From NCBI GenBank assembly GCA_016218905.1, contig JACRCS010000900.1:1-10878 (forward strand): a stretch of DNA of 10,878 bases, written 5' to 3'. This DNA comes from Deltaproteobacteria bacterium (GTDB lineage: Bacteria; Desulfobacterota_C; Deferrisomatia; Deferrisomatales; JACRMM01). The position numbers and the translations under genes were made by a program. Below are positions 1 to 6,910 of the stretch, one piece after another (position 1 is the stretch's first letter; the number at the start of each line of letters is the position of its first letter). The notes under the pieces were generated by a model. That model did no database searches. It saw only the letters and a program-made list of their open reading frames with translations, and was not told the origin of the DNA.

Positions 1-2
1 AC

Positions 3-914
3 GACGCCTGTCAGGAGGGCGCGTTCAAGGACAATCCGGAGGTCCAGGAGATGCAGCTTCGCTCCGTCTTCTGCCTGCCGGCGGTCAAACAGTCGAAGAT
101 GATCGGGATCCTGTACCTGGAAAACCGCCTCTCCGGCTCGGTCTTCACAGCAGAAAAGACCAAGATGACGGAGCTTCTCGCGTCGCAAGCCGCCATCTCA
201 CTGGAAAATGCGACTCTCCTCCGAAAACACCAGCAGGCGGAAGAGGCCCTGCGCGAGCGGGAGAACGAGCTAAGGAAATCGCTCGCTGAAAAGGAGGTGC
301 TGCTCAAGGAGATCCACCACCGCGTGAAGAACAATCTTCAAATCGTCCAGAGCGTGCTCAACCTCCAGCTGCCTTATCTAAAAGACGAGCAGGCTATCGA
401 GTTGTTCAAGGAAAGCCAGAACCGGGTTTACTCGATGGCCCTTGTCCATGAAAAGCTATACCAGTCAGAGTCGCTGGCGAGGATTGACCTCGCCGAATAC
501 ATTCAGAGCCTCACCGCCAATCTCTTCCTCTCCTACGGGGTAAGCGGGAGGGTCGTAAAGCCGATCATAGACGTCGAAAACCTGACGCTCGACGTAAGCG
601 TGGTCATCCCCTGCGCCCTCATCGTCAATGAGCTCGTCTCCAACTCGCTGAAGCACGCCTTTCCGGATTCCTTCAGGCGGGCGGGCGGAACAGCGGAAAT
701 CCGTATCGCGCTGCGTCGGGATGCATGCGGGGAGATCACGCTGAACGTCAGCGACAACGGCGTAGGCCTGCCCGCTGGTTTCACGACGCAGGGCTCGGCG
801 TCGCTGGGTTTGAGAATCGTGAACGTGCTTGTAAGACAGTTGCGGGGCACGATCCATCACGGTAAAAGCGGCGTGGCGCAATTCACCATCACCTTCGCGC
901 CGCGTGTCGGGTAG
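3..914 (+). CDS. Sensor histidine kinase, GAF-HisKA_2-HATPase C-terminal part (5' end outside window)
   Basis: This is the C-terminal 303 residues of a larger sensor kinase; the frame is open to the left edge, so the start is not visible. Visible residues 1 to about 70 are the end of a GAF domain, including the stretches GILYLENRLSG and LLASQAAISLENA. These resemble the GAF domain of the large Ser/Thr-kinase/AAA/GAF/histidine-kinase proteins. A short glutamate-rich coiled linker follows. The HisKA_2 phosphoacceptor motif is KEIHHRVKNNLQ, with the likely phosphorylated His at 318-320. The ATPase domain has an N-box (IVNELVSNSLKHAF), a G1 box (SDNGVGL) and a G2-like SLGLRIVNVL. The protein would be cytoplasmic or membrane-tethered through its unseen N-terminus. 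There is no receiver domain here, so its partner could be the receiver-bearing protein encoded next at 1194; that pairing is inferred from proximity only. The stop is TAG at 912-914. Confidence 0.9.
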   Translation, partial: DACQEGAFKDNPEVQEMQLRSVFCLPAVKQSKMIGILYLENRLSGSVFTAEKTKMTELLASQAAISLENATLLRKHQQAEEALRERENELRKSLAEKEVLLKEIHHRVKNNLQIVQSVLNLQLPYLKDEQAIELFKESQNRVYSMALVHEKLYQSESLARIDLAEYIQSLTANLFLSYGVSGRVVKPIIDVENLTLDVSVVIPCALIVNELVSNSLKHAFPDSFRRAGGTAEIRIALRRDACGEITLNVSDNGVGLPAGFTTQGSASLGLRIVNVLVRQLRGTIHHGKSGVAQFTITFAPRVG

Positions 915-969
915 CCGCCTTTCTCGGGGAGATCATGAATCCACAAGAGGGGGAATTCCGTGGGTAAGC

Positions 970-1074
970 ACGAAAGAACGAAAGAACGGATCTCTCGCAG
1001 AGGCGCAGAGAGCACAGAGAAGAACAAAAAAACCTTGATTTGGTTTGGCTTTCCTCTGCGGCCTCTGCGCCTCT
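970..1074. repeat. Dispersed-type inverted repeat with 8-9 nt period (family A)
   Basis: This lies in the 279-base gap between the two kinase genes, which holds no credible gene. Two tandem copies of the octamer cgaaagaa (971-986) are followed by an arm of degenerate gcagag units at 999-1021. A complementary arm lies at 1052-1074, and by hand 19 of 23 positions pair. The loop is about 30 nt and contains a run of A (1025-1032). Translated in any frame it gives low-complexity Arg/Ser/Glu- or Leu/Cys-rich peptides, so I do not call a gene on it. It could form a hairpin in RNA or single-stranded DNA. It is not a standard terminator because no T-run follows the second arm. Confidence 0.7.
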
Positions 1075-1177
1075 AGGGAGCGAAGCGAACGGGCGAGAGA
1101 CATGGGTTCTTGTCTTTCTGTTGCTACTAAGCGAGGCCGCCCCATTGTGCTGCCCACACAGATGTCCGAAGCTCCGT

Positions 1178-1185
1178 AAAGGAGG
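1178..1185 (+). promoter_or_regulatory. Strong ribosome binding site for the hybrid kinase
   Basis: The sequence aaaggagg ends 8 nt before the ATG at 1194. It fixes this start over alternatives and shows that the gene carries its own translation signal after the repeat-bearing intergenic stretch. Confidence 0.75.
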
Positions 1186-1193
1186 GCCGTCCC

Positions 1194-2276
1194 ATGTCTG
1201 AGGCAAGGATACTGATCGTCGAAGACGAAGGTATTGAAGCCCTTGACTTGCAACACAGGCTGGCCAGTTTGGGATATCCGGACCCGGAAATCTCGCTTTC
1301 CGGCGAAGAAGCCATTCAGAAGGTGGCGGAGATTCGCCCTGCCCTCGTGCTCATGGACATCATGCTGCACGGGGGAATGGACGGAGTGACGACCGCCGAG
1401 AAGATCCGGAGCCTTTTCGACATCCCCGTCGTCTACGTCACCGCCTACGCGGACGAAGCCACGCTGCAGCGCGCGAAGATCACGGAGCCGTACGGATACA
1501 TTGTCAAGCCTTACAAGGAACGGGAGCTGCACATAACGATTGATGTGGCTCTGTACAAACACAAGACGGAAAGGAAGCTGAGGGAGAGCGAGAGGTGGCT
1601 TGCAACCACGCTCCGGAGCATCGGCGATGGTGTCATCACGACTGACAAGAACGGTTCGATCACGTTCATGAACCCGGTTGCCGAAGGACTGATGGGCTGG
1701 AAGGCGGAGGAGCTGCTCAAAGAGAAGCTGACGAAAGTATTCAGAATGGTAAACAGAGACACGCGCCGGCCCGTGGAGAACCCGGTCGAAAGAGTGCTGG
1801 CGGAAGGCATAACCGTGGGCCTGGCGAATCACACGATCTTGATATCCAGAGAAGGGACCGAAATACCCATCGATGACAGCGCGGCGCCCATCAAAGACGA
1901 CAAGGGCAACGTCACCGGCGTCGTTCTCGTATTCCGCGACGTGACGGAGCGGGAGAAGGCCCTAGATGAGATCCTCCGGCATCGGGACGCGCTGGAAATC
2001 GCGGTGAAGGAGAGGACTGCGGAGCTCACGAGGCGAAAGCAGGCCGAGGAAGAGCTCCGGCAGGCCAAGGAGTGGGCTGACGCCGCGAACAGGGCGAAGA
2101 GCGAATTCCTCGCCCGCATGTCCCACGAGATCCGGACCCCGATGAACGGCGTCTTGGGGATGACCCAGCTCGCCCTGATGGAACCGGTCTCGAACAAAGC
2201 CAGGGAGTATCTGGTCCTCGCGCAGGGCTCGGCGAAGAGCTTGCTTGAGATCATCGACGACATCCTCGACCTTTAG
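1194..2276 (+). CDS. Hybrid sensor kinase, 5' part: REC-PAS-HisKA, ended by in-frame TAG
   Basis: This is the first 360 residues of what would be a 682-residue hybrid kinase. Residues 4 to about 120 are a receiver domain, with acidic residues E10 and D11, phosphoacceptor D55 in LVLMDIML, and the conserved lysine in YIVKPYKE. Residues about 130-255 form a PAS domain ([18 protein letters not shown] to FRDVTERE). A charged coiled coil leads to a HisKA dimerisation domain with the H-box [18 protein letters not shown], phosphoacceptor H311. The frame then stops at TAG (2274-2276), between DDILDL and KIEAGRVEL. In related kinases this stretch reads DILDFSKIEAG without a break, so the ATPase half lies beyond the stop in the same frame. 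Alone, this product could receive and dimerise but could not phosphorylate itself. Either it is a nonsense-broken pseudogene, a genuine split gene, a read-through case, or a sequencing error. A good Shine-Dalgarno sequence supports the ATG at 1194. Confidence 0.85.
   Translation: MSEARILIVEDEGIEALDLQHRLASLGYPDPEISLSGEEAIQKVAEIRPALVLMDIMLHGGMDGVTTAEKIRSLFDIPVVYVTAYADEATLQRAKITEPYGYIVKPYKERELHITIDVALYKHKTERKLRESERWLATTLRSIGDGVITTDKNGSITFMNPVAEGLMGWKAEELLKEKLTKVFRMVNRDTRRPVENPVERVLAEGITVGLANHTILISREGTEIPIDDSAAPIKDDKGNVTGVVLVFRDVTEREKALDEILRHRDALEIAVKERTAELTRRKQAEEELRQAKEWADAANRAKSEFLARMSHEIRTPMNGVLGMTQLALMEPVSNKAREYLVLAQGSAKSLLEIIDDILDL
2274..2276 (+). other. In-frame amber codon splitting the hybrid kinase
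   Basis: The TAG sits at codon 361, the place where this family usually has Ser in the L/F-S-K-I-E-A-G motif. A single base change from TCG would create it. The frame before and after is identical and fully conserved, so no frameshift or deletion is involved. TAG is used as a true stop elsewhere in the window (the first kinase at 912 and hypF at 6683), which argues against general recoding. Confidence 0.9.
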
Positions 2277-2294
2277 AAGATCGAGGCGGGGCGG

Positions 2295-3242
2295 GTGGAG
2301 CTGCACAACGAAGAGTTCGACCTCCGTCGCTCGATCGAGGGAGCTCTCGGCACGCTCGCCGTTCTCGCCCGGGAGAAGGGCTTAAGGTTCGACGTCGAGA
2401 TTGCCCCGGAGCTTCCCGAACGCGTGCGCGGTGATCGGGGGCACCTGGGGCAGGTGCTGGTGAACATCGTGGGCAACGCGATCAAGTTCACCGAGAATGG
2501 GGCCGTTTCGGTGAAGACAAGCCCGGCCGGACCCCGCCGCGAGGGGAACGCCTGTGTCCTCGTCGAGGTGGCCGACACCGGCGCGGGCATCGACCCGGCG
2601 CGGCTCCCCAAGATCTTCGAGAGCTTCGAGCAGGAGAGCGCGTCGGTCCACGCGCGCTACGGGGGAACCGGGCTCGGCCTCACCATCGCCAAGCGCCTCG
2701 TCGAGCTGATGGGGGGCCGGATCTGGGCCGAGAGCCGGCCCGGCGAAGGCAGCACGTTCCGCTTCACGGTGGAGCTGGAGCAGGCGGAGCCGGGCAAAAC
2801 GTTTGCTGCCGCTGAGAAGCCGGCGGCTCGGCTGGCGAACGGCGGTTGCCTGCGCGTTCTCCTCGCCGAGGATAACCCCGTGAACCAGCTCCTGGGTAAG
2901 GCACTGTTGGAGCGCGAAGGACACACGGTGGTGGTCGCAGAGGATGGCCGCAAGGCCGTTGAAGCCCTCGCCCGGGAGCGATTCGGCATCGTGCTTATGG
3001 ATGTGCGAATGCCGGAGCTCAACGGCGACGAGATTGCGAGGATGGTCCGGGAGGGGCTGATTCCGGGCTGCCCGCGCGACATCCCCATCATCGCCCTCAC
3101 CGCCCACGCGCTCGTGGGCGACCGGGAGCGCTTCCTAGCAGCCGGGATGGACGGCTACCTCGCCAAGCCCATCGACGTGGAGGAGTTTCGCCGAGCGCTC
3201 CTCGCCGCGATGGAGAAGGGGCCCGGGGGCAGCATCCGGTAA
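2295..3242 (+). CDS. Hybrid sensor kinase, 3' part: HATPase-REC
   Basis: This continues in the same frame as the preceding half. The homologous sequence actually resumes right after the TAG at 2277; GTG at 2295 is only the first possible restart codon, and no clear ribosome binding site precedes it. It contains a complete HATPase_c domain: an N-box (GQVLVNIVGNAIKFTENG), G1 (VADTGAGID), an F-box (FESFEQ) and G2 (GGTGLGLTIAKRLVELMGG). A linker of about 25 residues leads to a C-terminal receiver domain, with acidic pair E192/D193 (numbered from 2295), phosphoacceptor D236 in IVLMDVRMPELNG and lysine K291 in YLAKPID. There is no HPt domain. If made separately it would be an ATPase-receiver protein lacking its His substrate domain, which might act in trans on the first half. 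GC content is visibly higher than in the first 900 bases of the gene. It ends 46 nt before hypA. Confidence 0.8.
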   Translation: MELHNEEFDLRRSIEGALGTLAVLAREKGLRFDVEIAPELPERVRGDRGHLGQVLVNIVGNAIKFTENGAVSVKTSPAGPRREGNACVLVEVADTGAGIDPARLPKIFESFEQESASVHARYGGTGLGLTIAKRLVELMGGRIWAESRPGEGSTFRFTVELEQAEPGKTFAAAEKPAARLANGGCLRVLLAEDNPVNQLLGKALLEREGHTVVVAEDGRKAVEALARERFGIVLMDVRMPELNGDEIARMVREGLIPGCPRDIPIIALTAHALVGDRERFLAAGMDGYLAKPIDVEEFRRALLAAMEKGPGGSIR

Positions 3243-3253
3243 GCCCTGTCGAG

Positions 3254-3266
3254 CCCGAGCCGGGCC
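3254..3266 (+). terminator. Possible weak hairpin between the kinase and hypA
   Basis: A perfect 5-bp stem (gcccg/cgggc) with a 3-nt loop lies 12 nt after the kinase stop. No U-tract of note follows, only cttgcttacgtt. It may be a weak terminator, or chance in GC-rich DNA. I see no convincing -35/-10 pair for hypA in the 46-nt gap. Confidence 0.25.
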
Positions 3267-3288
3267 TTGCTTACGTTATCGTGACGAG

Positions 3289-3621
3289 ATGCACGAACTG
3301 TCCATCACGCGAAGCCTGGTCGAGATCTGCGAGAGCCACGCCGGCGGCAGGCGGGTGACCTCCGTGACGCTCGAGGTCGGGGAGTTCTCCGGCGTCGTCC
3401 CCGAGGCGCTGGAGTTCTGCTTCGAGGCGTGCACCGCGGGGACCCTCCTCGAGGGGGCCCGCCTGGTGCTGGTCCGCCTGCCGGCGCGGGGCCGGTGCGA
3501 GGCGTGCGACGCCGAGTTCCCGCTCGAGGCGTACCATCAACCCTGCCCCGCCTGCGGCGGTCTTCGGGTAGCCGTCTCCTCCGGGGAGGAGCTGCGGGTG
3601 AGGGAGCTGGAGGTGGAGTGA
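3289..3621 (+). CDS. hypA: HypA, hydrogenase nickel-insertion chaperone
   Basis: This 110-residue protein matches the usual HypA length. It begins MHELSIT, where the N-terminal amine, His2 and Glu3 form the nickel site in characterised HypA proteins. The structural zinc site is visible as C70-x2-C73 and C86-x2-C89, in RCEACDAEF and PCPACGG. HypA works with the GTPase HypB to put nickel into the large subunit of [NiFe] hydrogenases, after the Fe(CN)2CO group is in place. It is the first gene of the hyp cluster. Only a weak gacgag-like ribosome binding site precedes the ATG. Its stop TGA (3619-3621) overlaps the hypB ATG by one base. The ureolysis paralogue role seen in Helicobacter cannot be judged from sequence; no urease genes are present here. 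Confidence 0.96.
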   Translation: MHELSITRSLVEICESHAGGRRVTSVTLEVGEFSGVVPEALEFCFEACTAGTLLEGARLVLVRLPARGRCEACDAEFPLEAYHQPCPACGGLRVAVSSGEELRVRELEVE

Positions 3622-4337
3622 TGTGCGTGAGCTGCGGGTGTGCTTCGGATCACGACCACCACGGGCACGGGGAGGCGAAGAGCCGGACGACGATCGCCGT
3701 CGAGACCGACGTCCTGGCGAAAAACGACCGCCTGGCCGGCGAGAACCGGGGCCTCTTCTCCCGGAAGAGGGTCTTCGTCCTGAACCTCGTGAGCTCCCCG
3801 GGCTCCGGAAAGACGACGATTCTCGAGCGCACGCTGCGCGACCTCGCGGGGCGGTCGCGCTTCGCGGTGATCGAGGGGGACCAGCAGACCGACAACGACG
3901 CCGTGCGGATCGCGGCCACGGGCGTGCCGGTGAAGCAGGTCAACACCGGGGCGGGCTGCCACCTCGACGCGCACATGATCTGTCACGCGGTCGACGCCTT
4001 CGACCTGGACCGCGTGGACGTCCTCCTGATCGAGAACGTCGGCAACCTCGTGTGCCCCGCCTCCTTCGATCTCGGGGAGGACCACAAGGTGGTGGTCCTG
4101 AGCGTGACGGAGGGGGAGGACAAGCCCCTCAAGTACCCGGCGATGTTCCGCCACGCCGACGTGATGCTCCTCAACAAGGTGGACCTCCTCCCCTACCTGG
4201 ATTTCGACGCCGCCAAGTGCAGGGAGTTGGCTCGCCGCGTGAATCCGGACATCCTGATCTTCGAGGTCTCCAGCAAGACTGGGGAGGGGATGGAGGCCTG
4301 GTACGAGTGGCTCTCCTCCCGCGCCCGGAAGGGATGA
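3621..4337 (+). CDS. hypB: HypB, nickel-binding GTPase for hydrogenase maturation
   Basis: This 238-residue SIMIBI-class GTPase powers nickel delivery to apo-hydrogenase together with HypA. The N-terminus MCVSCGC carries the CxxCGC high-affinity nickel motif known from E. coli HypB (C2, C5, C7). A short His cluster (H11, H13, H14, H16) follows, much shorter than the His-rich nickel-storage tails of rhizobial HypB. The P-loop is SSPGSGKTT (58-66). The metal site in the G domain has C113-H114 (GAGCHLDAH) and C145 (NLVCPASFD). The G4 motif is NKVD (185-188) and the G5-like SSKTGEG begins at 217. A GGAGGT at 3609-3614, within hypA, lies 6 nt before this ATG, so translation is probably coupled. 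A longer in-frame reading back to 3429 is possible, but it overlaps hypA and lacks homology. Confidence 0.96.
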   Translation: MCVSCGCASDHDHHGHGEAKSRTTIAVETDVLAKNDRLAGENRGLFSRKRVFVLNLVSSPGSGKTTILERTLRDLAGRSRFAVIEGDQQTDNDAVRIAATGVPVKQVNTGAGCHLDAHMICHAVDAFDLDRVDVLLIENVGNLVCPASFDLGEDHKVVVLSVTEGEDKPLKYPAMFRHADVMLLNKVDLLPYLDFDAAKCRELARRVNPDILIFEVSSKTGEGMEAWYEWLSSRARKG

Positions 4338-6685
4338 GAGACCGGAAAGGTCCTCCGATCGTCAGGGTCGGGGCGACGGTCGAAGGCATCGTGCAGGGGG
4401 TCGGCTTCCGCCCCTTCGTCTACCGGCTCGCCGCCGCCCGCGGCCTCTCGGGCTGGGTGCGGAACGGGGCCTCGGGGGTGCTCTTGGAAGTCGAGGGCGC
4501 GGAGGGCGAGATCCGCGCGTTCCTGCAGGAGCTCCGGGAGAGGGCGCCCCCGCTCGCCGCCGTCGGCGCGATTTCCGCGGAGGAGCTGCCGGCCGAAGGA
4601 AGGGAGGGCTTCGCGATCCTCGAGAGCGGCGGAGGAGGAGACGACGTCCAGATCGCCCCGGACGGCGACGTCTGCCCGGACTGCCTCCGGGAGCTCTTCG
4701 ATCCGGCGGACCGTCGCTACCGCTACCCCTTCATCAACTGCACGAACTGCGGCCCGCGCTACACCGTCGTCACCGGCGTCCCCTACGACCGCCCGTTCAC
4801 GACGATGGCGCGTTTTCCGCTCTGCCCCGAGTGCCGCGCCGAGTACGAGGACCCGGCCGACCGGCGCGTCCACGCCCAGCCGGTCGCCTGCCCGGCGTGC
4901 GGGCCTCGGCTGCGGCTCCTCGACGGCGCCGGCGCCGAGCTCGGCGGGGATCCCCTCGACGCCGCCGTCGCCCTCCTGAAAGAGGGGCGGATCCTCGCGC
5001 TCAAGGGGCTCGGCGGGTACCACCTGGCGGTGGACGCGTGCAACGGAGGCGCCGTCCGGGAGCTTCGCCGCCGGAAGGAGCGAGACGAGAAACCCTTCGC
5101 GCTCATGTCGCCGGGGCTCGACGAAGTCCTGGAGTACGCCGTTCCCGGCGCCGCGGAGCGGCTCCTCCTCCAGGCCCCGGAACGGCCCATCGTCCTCCTG
5201 CCGAAGCGGGCGGGAAACCCGTTGTCCCCGCTGGTCGCCCCGGCCAACGGCTACTTTGGGGTCATGCTGCCCTACACCCCGCTCCACCACCTGCTCCTTC
5301 GGGGGAACTTCCTCGCCCTGGTGATGACGAGCGGGAACCTCTCCGACGAGCCGATCGCCTACCGGGACGGCGAGGCCCGGGAGCGTTTGGCGAGGATCGC
5401 CGGCGCCTTCCTCGTCCACGACCGGGAGATCCACGTCCGCACGGATGACTCGGTGCTCCGGGTGTTCGACGGACGGCCCGTCTTCCTGCGCCGCTCCCGA
5501 GGCTACGTCCCGCGGCCGGTCGCGCTCCCGGCGCCCCAGAAGAGGGTCCTCGCGGTGGGCGGGGAGCTCAAGGCGGCGGTCTGTCTCACCCGGGCCGACC
5601 GGGCGTTCCCGAGCCAGCACGTGGGGGATCTCAAGAACGAGGCGGTGCTCCGCTCGCTGGAGGAGACGGTCGAGCACCTGGAGCGGATCCTCGCCATCGA
5701 GCCGGAGGTCGTGGCGCACGACCTCCACCCCGACTACCTCTCCACGGTGTACGCCCAGGAGATCCCGGACCTCCCGCGCGTCGCGGTCCAGCACCACCAC
5801 GCACACCTCGCCTCCTGCATGGCCGAGAACGGGCTCGAGGGCGAGGTGATCGGGGTGATCTTCGACGGCACCGGGCTCGGCACCGACGGCACGATCTGGG
5901 GCGGAGAGTTCCTCGTCGGCGGCTACGGCGGGTTCGAGCGGCGCGGGCGCTTTCGGCCGGTGCCGCTCCCCGGGGGCGACGCGGCGGTCCGCGAGCCGTT
6001 TCGGATGGCCCTCTCGTACCTGAACGACGTCTACGGGCGAGGGCTCTTCGAGCTCCCCCTGCCGTTCCTGGACGCGATTCCGAAGGGAGAGCGGGCAATC
6101 TTCCTCACCATGCTGGAGCGGCGGCTCAACTCCCCCCTCACGTCGAGCTGCGGCCGGCTCTTCGACGCGGTGGCCGCGCTCCTCGGCTTGCGGAGCCGCG
6201 TCTCCTACGAGGGACAGGCCGCCATCGAGCTGGAGGCCCTGGCGGAGAGGTGCGAGACGGCCGAGGCGTATCCGTTCCGGGTGGACGCTGGGTCATCGGT
6301 CCTCGGTCCTCGGTCGTCAGAGAACCGACAACCGATAACCGATAACCCGAAGCCGAGCAGCCCTTGTCTCGAGGTCGACTTCCGGCCCATGCTGGCCGGG
6401 CTCGTTCGGGATCTCGCCGGCGGCACGCCGGCGGCCGAGCTCGCCCGCCGGTTCCACGACACCCTGGCCGGGGCGGTCGGCGAGGCTTGTCAGATCCTCC
6501 GGGAAGGCACCGGCCTCGGGAGGGTGGCCCTCTCCGGCGGCGTCTTCCAGAACCGACTCCTCACGGAGGGGGTTCTCCGCCTCCTCGCGGCCAGGGGTTT
6601 TCAGGTCTTCACCCAACGCCTCGTCCCCCCGAACGACGGCGGGCTCGCACTGGGGCAGGCCGTCATCGCAGGAAGGAGCAGCTAG
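4334..6685 (+). CDS. hypF: HypF, carbamoyltransferase for hydrogenase cyanide-ligand synthesis
   Basis: This 783-residue protein has all HypF modules in order. Residues 9-98 are an acylphosphatase-like domain (VQGVGFRPFVY, with R26 and N44). Residues 114-189 are a double zinc finger with the family spacing C-x2-C-x18-C-x2-C-x24-C-x2-C-x18-C-x2-C. A YrdC-like adenylation domain covers about 200-390. A Kae1/TobZ-like carbamoyltransferase domain follows, with the metal-binding QHHHAHLAS, the nucleotide loop IFDGTGLGTDG and the C-terminal ALSGGVFQNRLL. It converts carbamoyl phosphate and ATP to carbamoyl-AMP, then moves the carbamoyl group to the C-terminal Cys of HypE. It overlaps hypB by ATGA. 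An oddity is an in-frame low-complexity segment of about 20 residues starting near residue 653, encoded by a hairpin repeat and absent from the usual family pattern. It lies in a linker region, so function may survive. Confidence 0.96.
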   Translation: MRDRKGPPIVRVGATVEGIVQGVGFRPFVYRLAAARGLSGWVRNGASGVLLEVEGAEGEIRAFLQELRERAPPLAAVGAISAEELPAEGREGFAILESGGGGDDVQIAPDGDVCPDCLRELFDPADRRYRYPFINCTNCGPRYTVVTGVPYDRPFTTMARFPLCPECRAEYEDPADRRVHAQPVACPACGPRLRLLDGAGAELGGDPLDAAVALLKEGRILALKGLGGYHLAVDACNGGAVRELRRRKERDEKPFALMSPGLDEVLEYAVPGAAERLLLQAPERPIVLLPKRAGNPLSPLVAPANGYFGVMLPYTPLHHLLLRGNFLALVMTSGNLSDEPIAYRDGEARERLARIAGAFLVHDREIHVRTDDSVLRVFDGRPVFLRRSRGYVPRPVALPAPQKRVLAVGGELKAAVCLTRADRAFPSQHVGDLKNEAVLRSLEETVEHLERILAIEPEVVAHDLHPDYLSTVYAQEIPDLPRVAVQHHHAHLASCMAENGLEGEVIGVIFDGTGLGTDGTIWGGEFLVGGYGGFERRGRFRPVPLPGGDAAVREPFRMALSYLNDVYGRGLFELPLPFLDAIPKGERAIFLTMLERRLNSPLTSSCGRLFDAVAALLGLRSRVSYEGQAAIELEALAERCETAEAYPFRVDAGSSVLGPRSSENRQPITDNPKPSSPCLEVDFRPMLAGLVRDLAGGTPAAELARRFHDTLAGAVGEACQILREGTGLGRVALSGGVFQNRLLTEGVLRLLAARGFQVFTQRLVPPNDGGLALGQAVIAGRSS
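6291..6347. repeat. Hairpin repeat with 7 nt period inside hypF (family B)
   Basis: The left arm (6291-6314) is built of TCGGTYN heptamers. The right arm (6324-6347) is built of ACCGAYA heptamers and is its imperfect complement, with 19 of 24 positions pairing by hand. The loop is 9 nt. The element spans 57 nt, a multiple of three, so hypF stays in frame and reads a Ser/Pro/Asn-rich peptide containing ENRQPITDNPKPSS. The opposite strand reads VIGYRLSVL-type peptide. Short peptides of this style recur in unrelated bacterial proteins, which fits a dispersed palindromic repeat. Confidence 0.8.
6673..6678 (+). promoter_or_regulatory. Ribosome binding site for hypC
   Basis: AAGGAG lies 7 nt before the hypC ATG (6686), inside the last codons of hypF. 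hypC starts directly after the hypF TAG, so this internal signal probably gives the small chaperone its own initiation. Confidence 0.65.
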
Positions 6686-6910
6686 ATGTGTCTCGCGGTA
6701 CCCATGCAGGTGCTGAGCCTCGCGGGCGACACGCTCGTCGCCGAGATCGACGGGGTCCGGCGCGAGGCGAGCGCCATGATGCTCGGCGACGAACTGCGCG
6801 TGGGCGACTACGTCCTCATCCATGCGGGCTTCGCCATCAGCCGGCTCGACGAGGAGGAGGCGCTGAAGACGCTCTCCCTCATGCGGGAGTTCTTGGAGGA
6901 GCCCGAATGA
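6686..6910 (+). CDS. hypC: HypC, small hydrogenase maturation chaperone
   Basis: This 74-residue protein has the diagnostic N-terminus MCLAVPMQV. Cys2, exposed after Met removal, is the residue that binds the Fe(CN)2CO unit and contacts HypD and the hydrogenase large subunit. The rest is the small beta-barrel, including VGDYVLIHAGFAISRLDEEEA, typical of the HypC/HupF family, and the length is normal. It begins immediately after the hypF stop, and its own stop overlaps the hypD ATG by ATGA. Family knowledge places it as the shuttle between the HypD scaffold and the apo-hydrogenase. It could serve any [NiFe] hydrogenase encoded elsewhere in the genome. Confidence 0.95.
   Translation: MCLAVPMQVLSLAGDTLVAEIDGVRREASAMMLGDELRVGDYVLIHAGFAISRLDEEEALKTLSLMREFLEEPE

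Noticed and set aside
2274..2276. Pyrrolysine or general TAG recoding
   Set aside because: TAG is an ordinary stop for the first kinase and for hypF, the position normally holds Ser, and one point mutation suffices to explain it.
3623..4333. Possible N-terminal extension of HypF
   Set aside because: The frame is open upstream of 4334 but overlaps hypB out of frame and encodes Arg/Pro/Gly-rich sequence. HypF homology begins right after the ATG at 4334, which also makes an ATGA overlap with hypB.
4193..5806. 537-codon minus-strand open frame opposite hypF
   Set aside because: It is antisense to a clearly conserved gene, low in motif content, and rich in Arg, Glu and Gly as expected for a shadow of GC-rich codons.
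6364..6906. Possible N-terminal extension of HypD
   Set aside because: It overlaps hypF and hypC in another frame. HypD similarity and a good ribosome binding site support the ATG at 6907.
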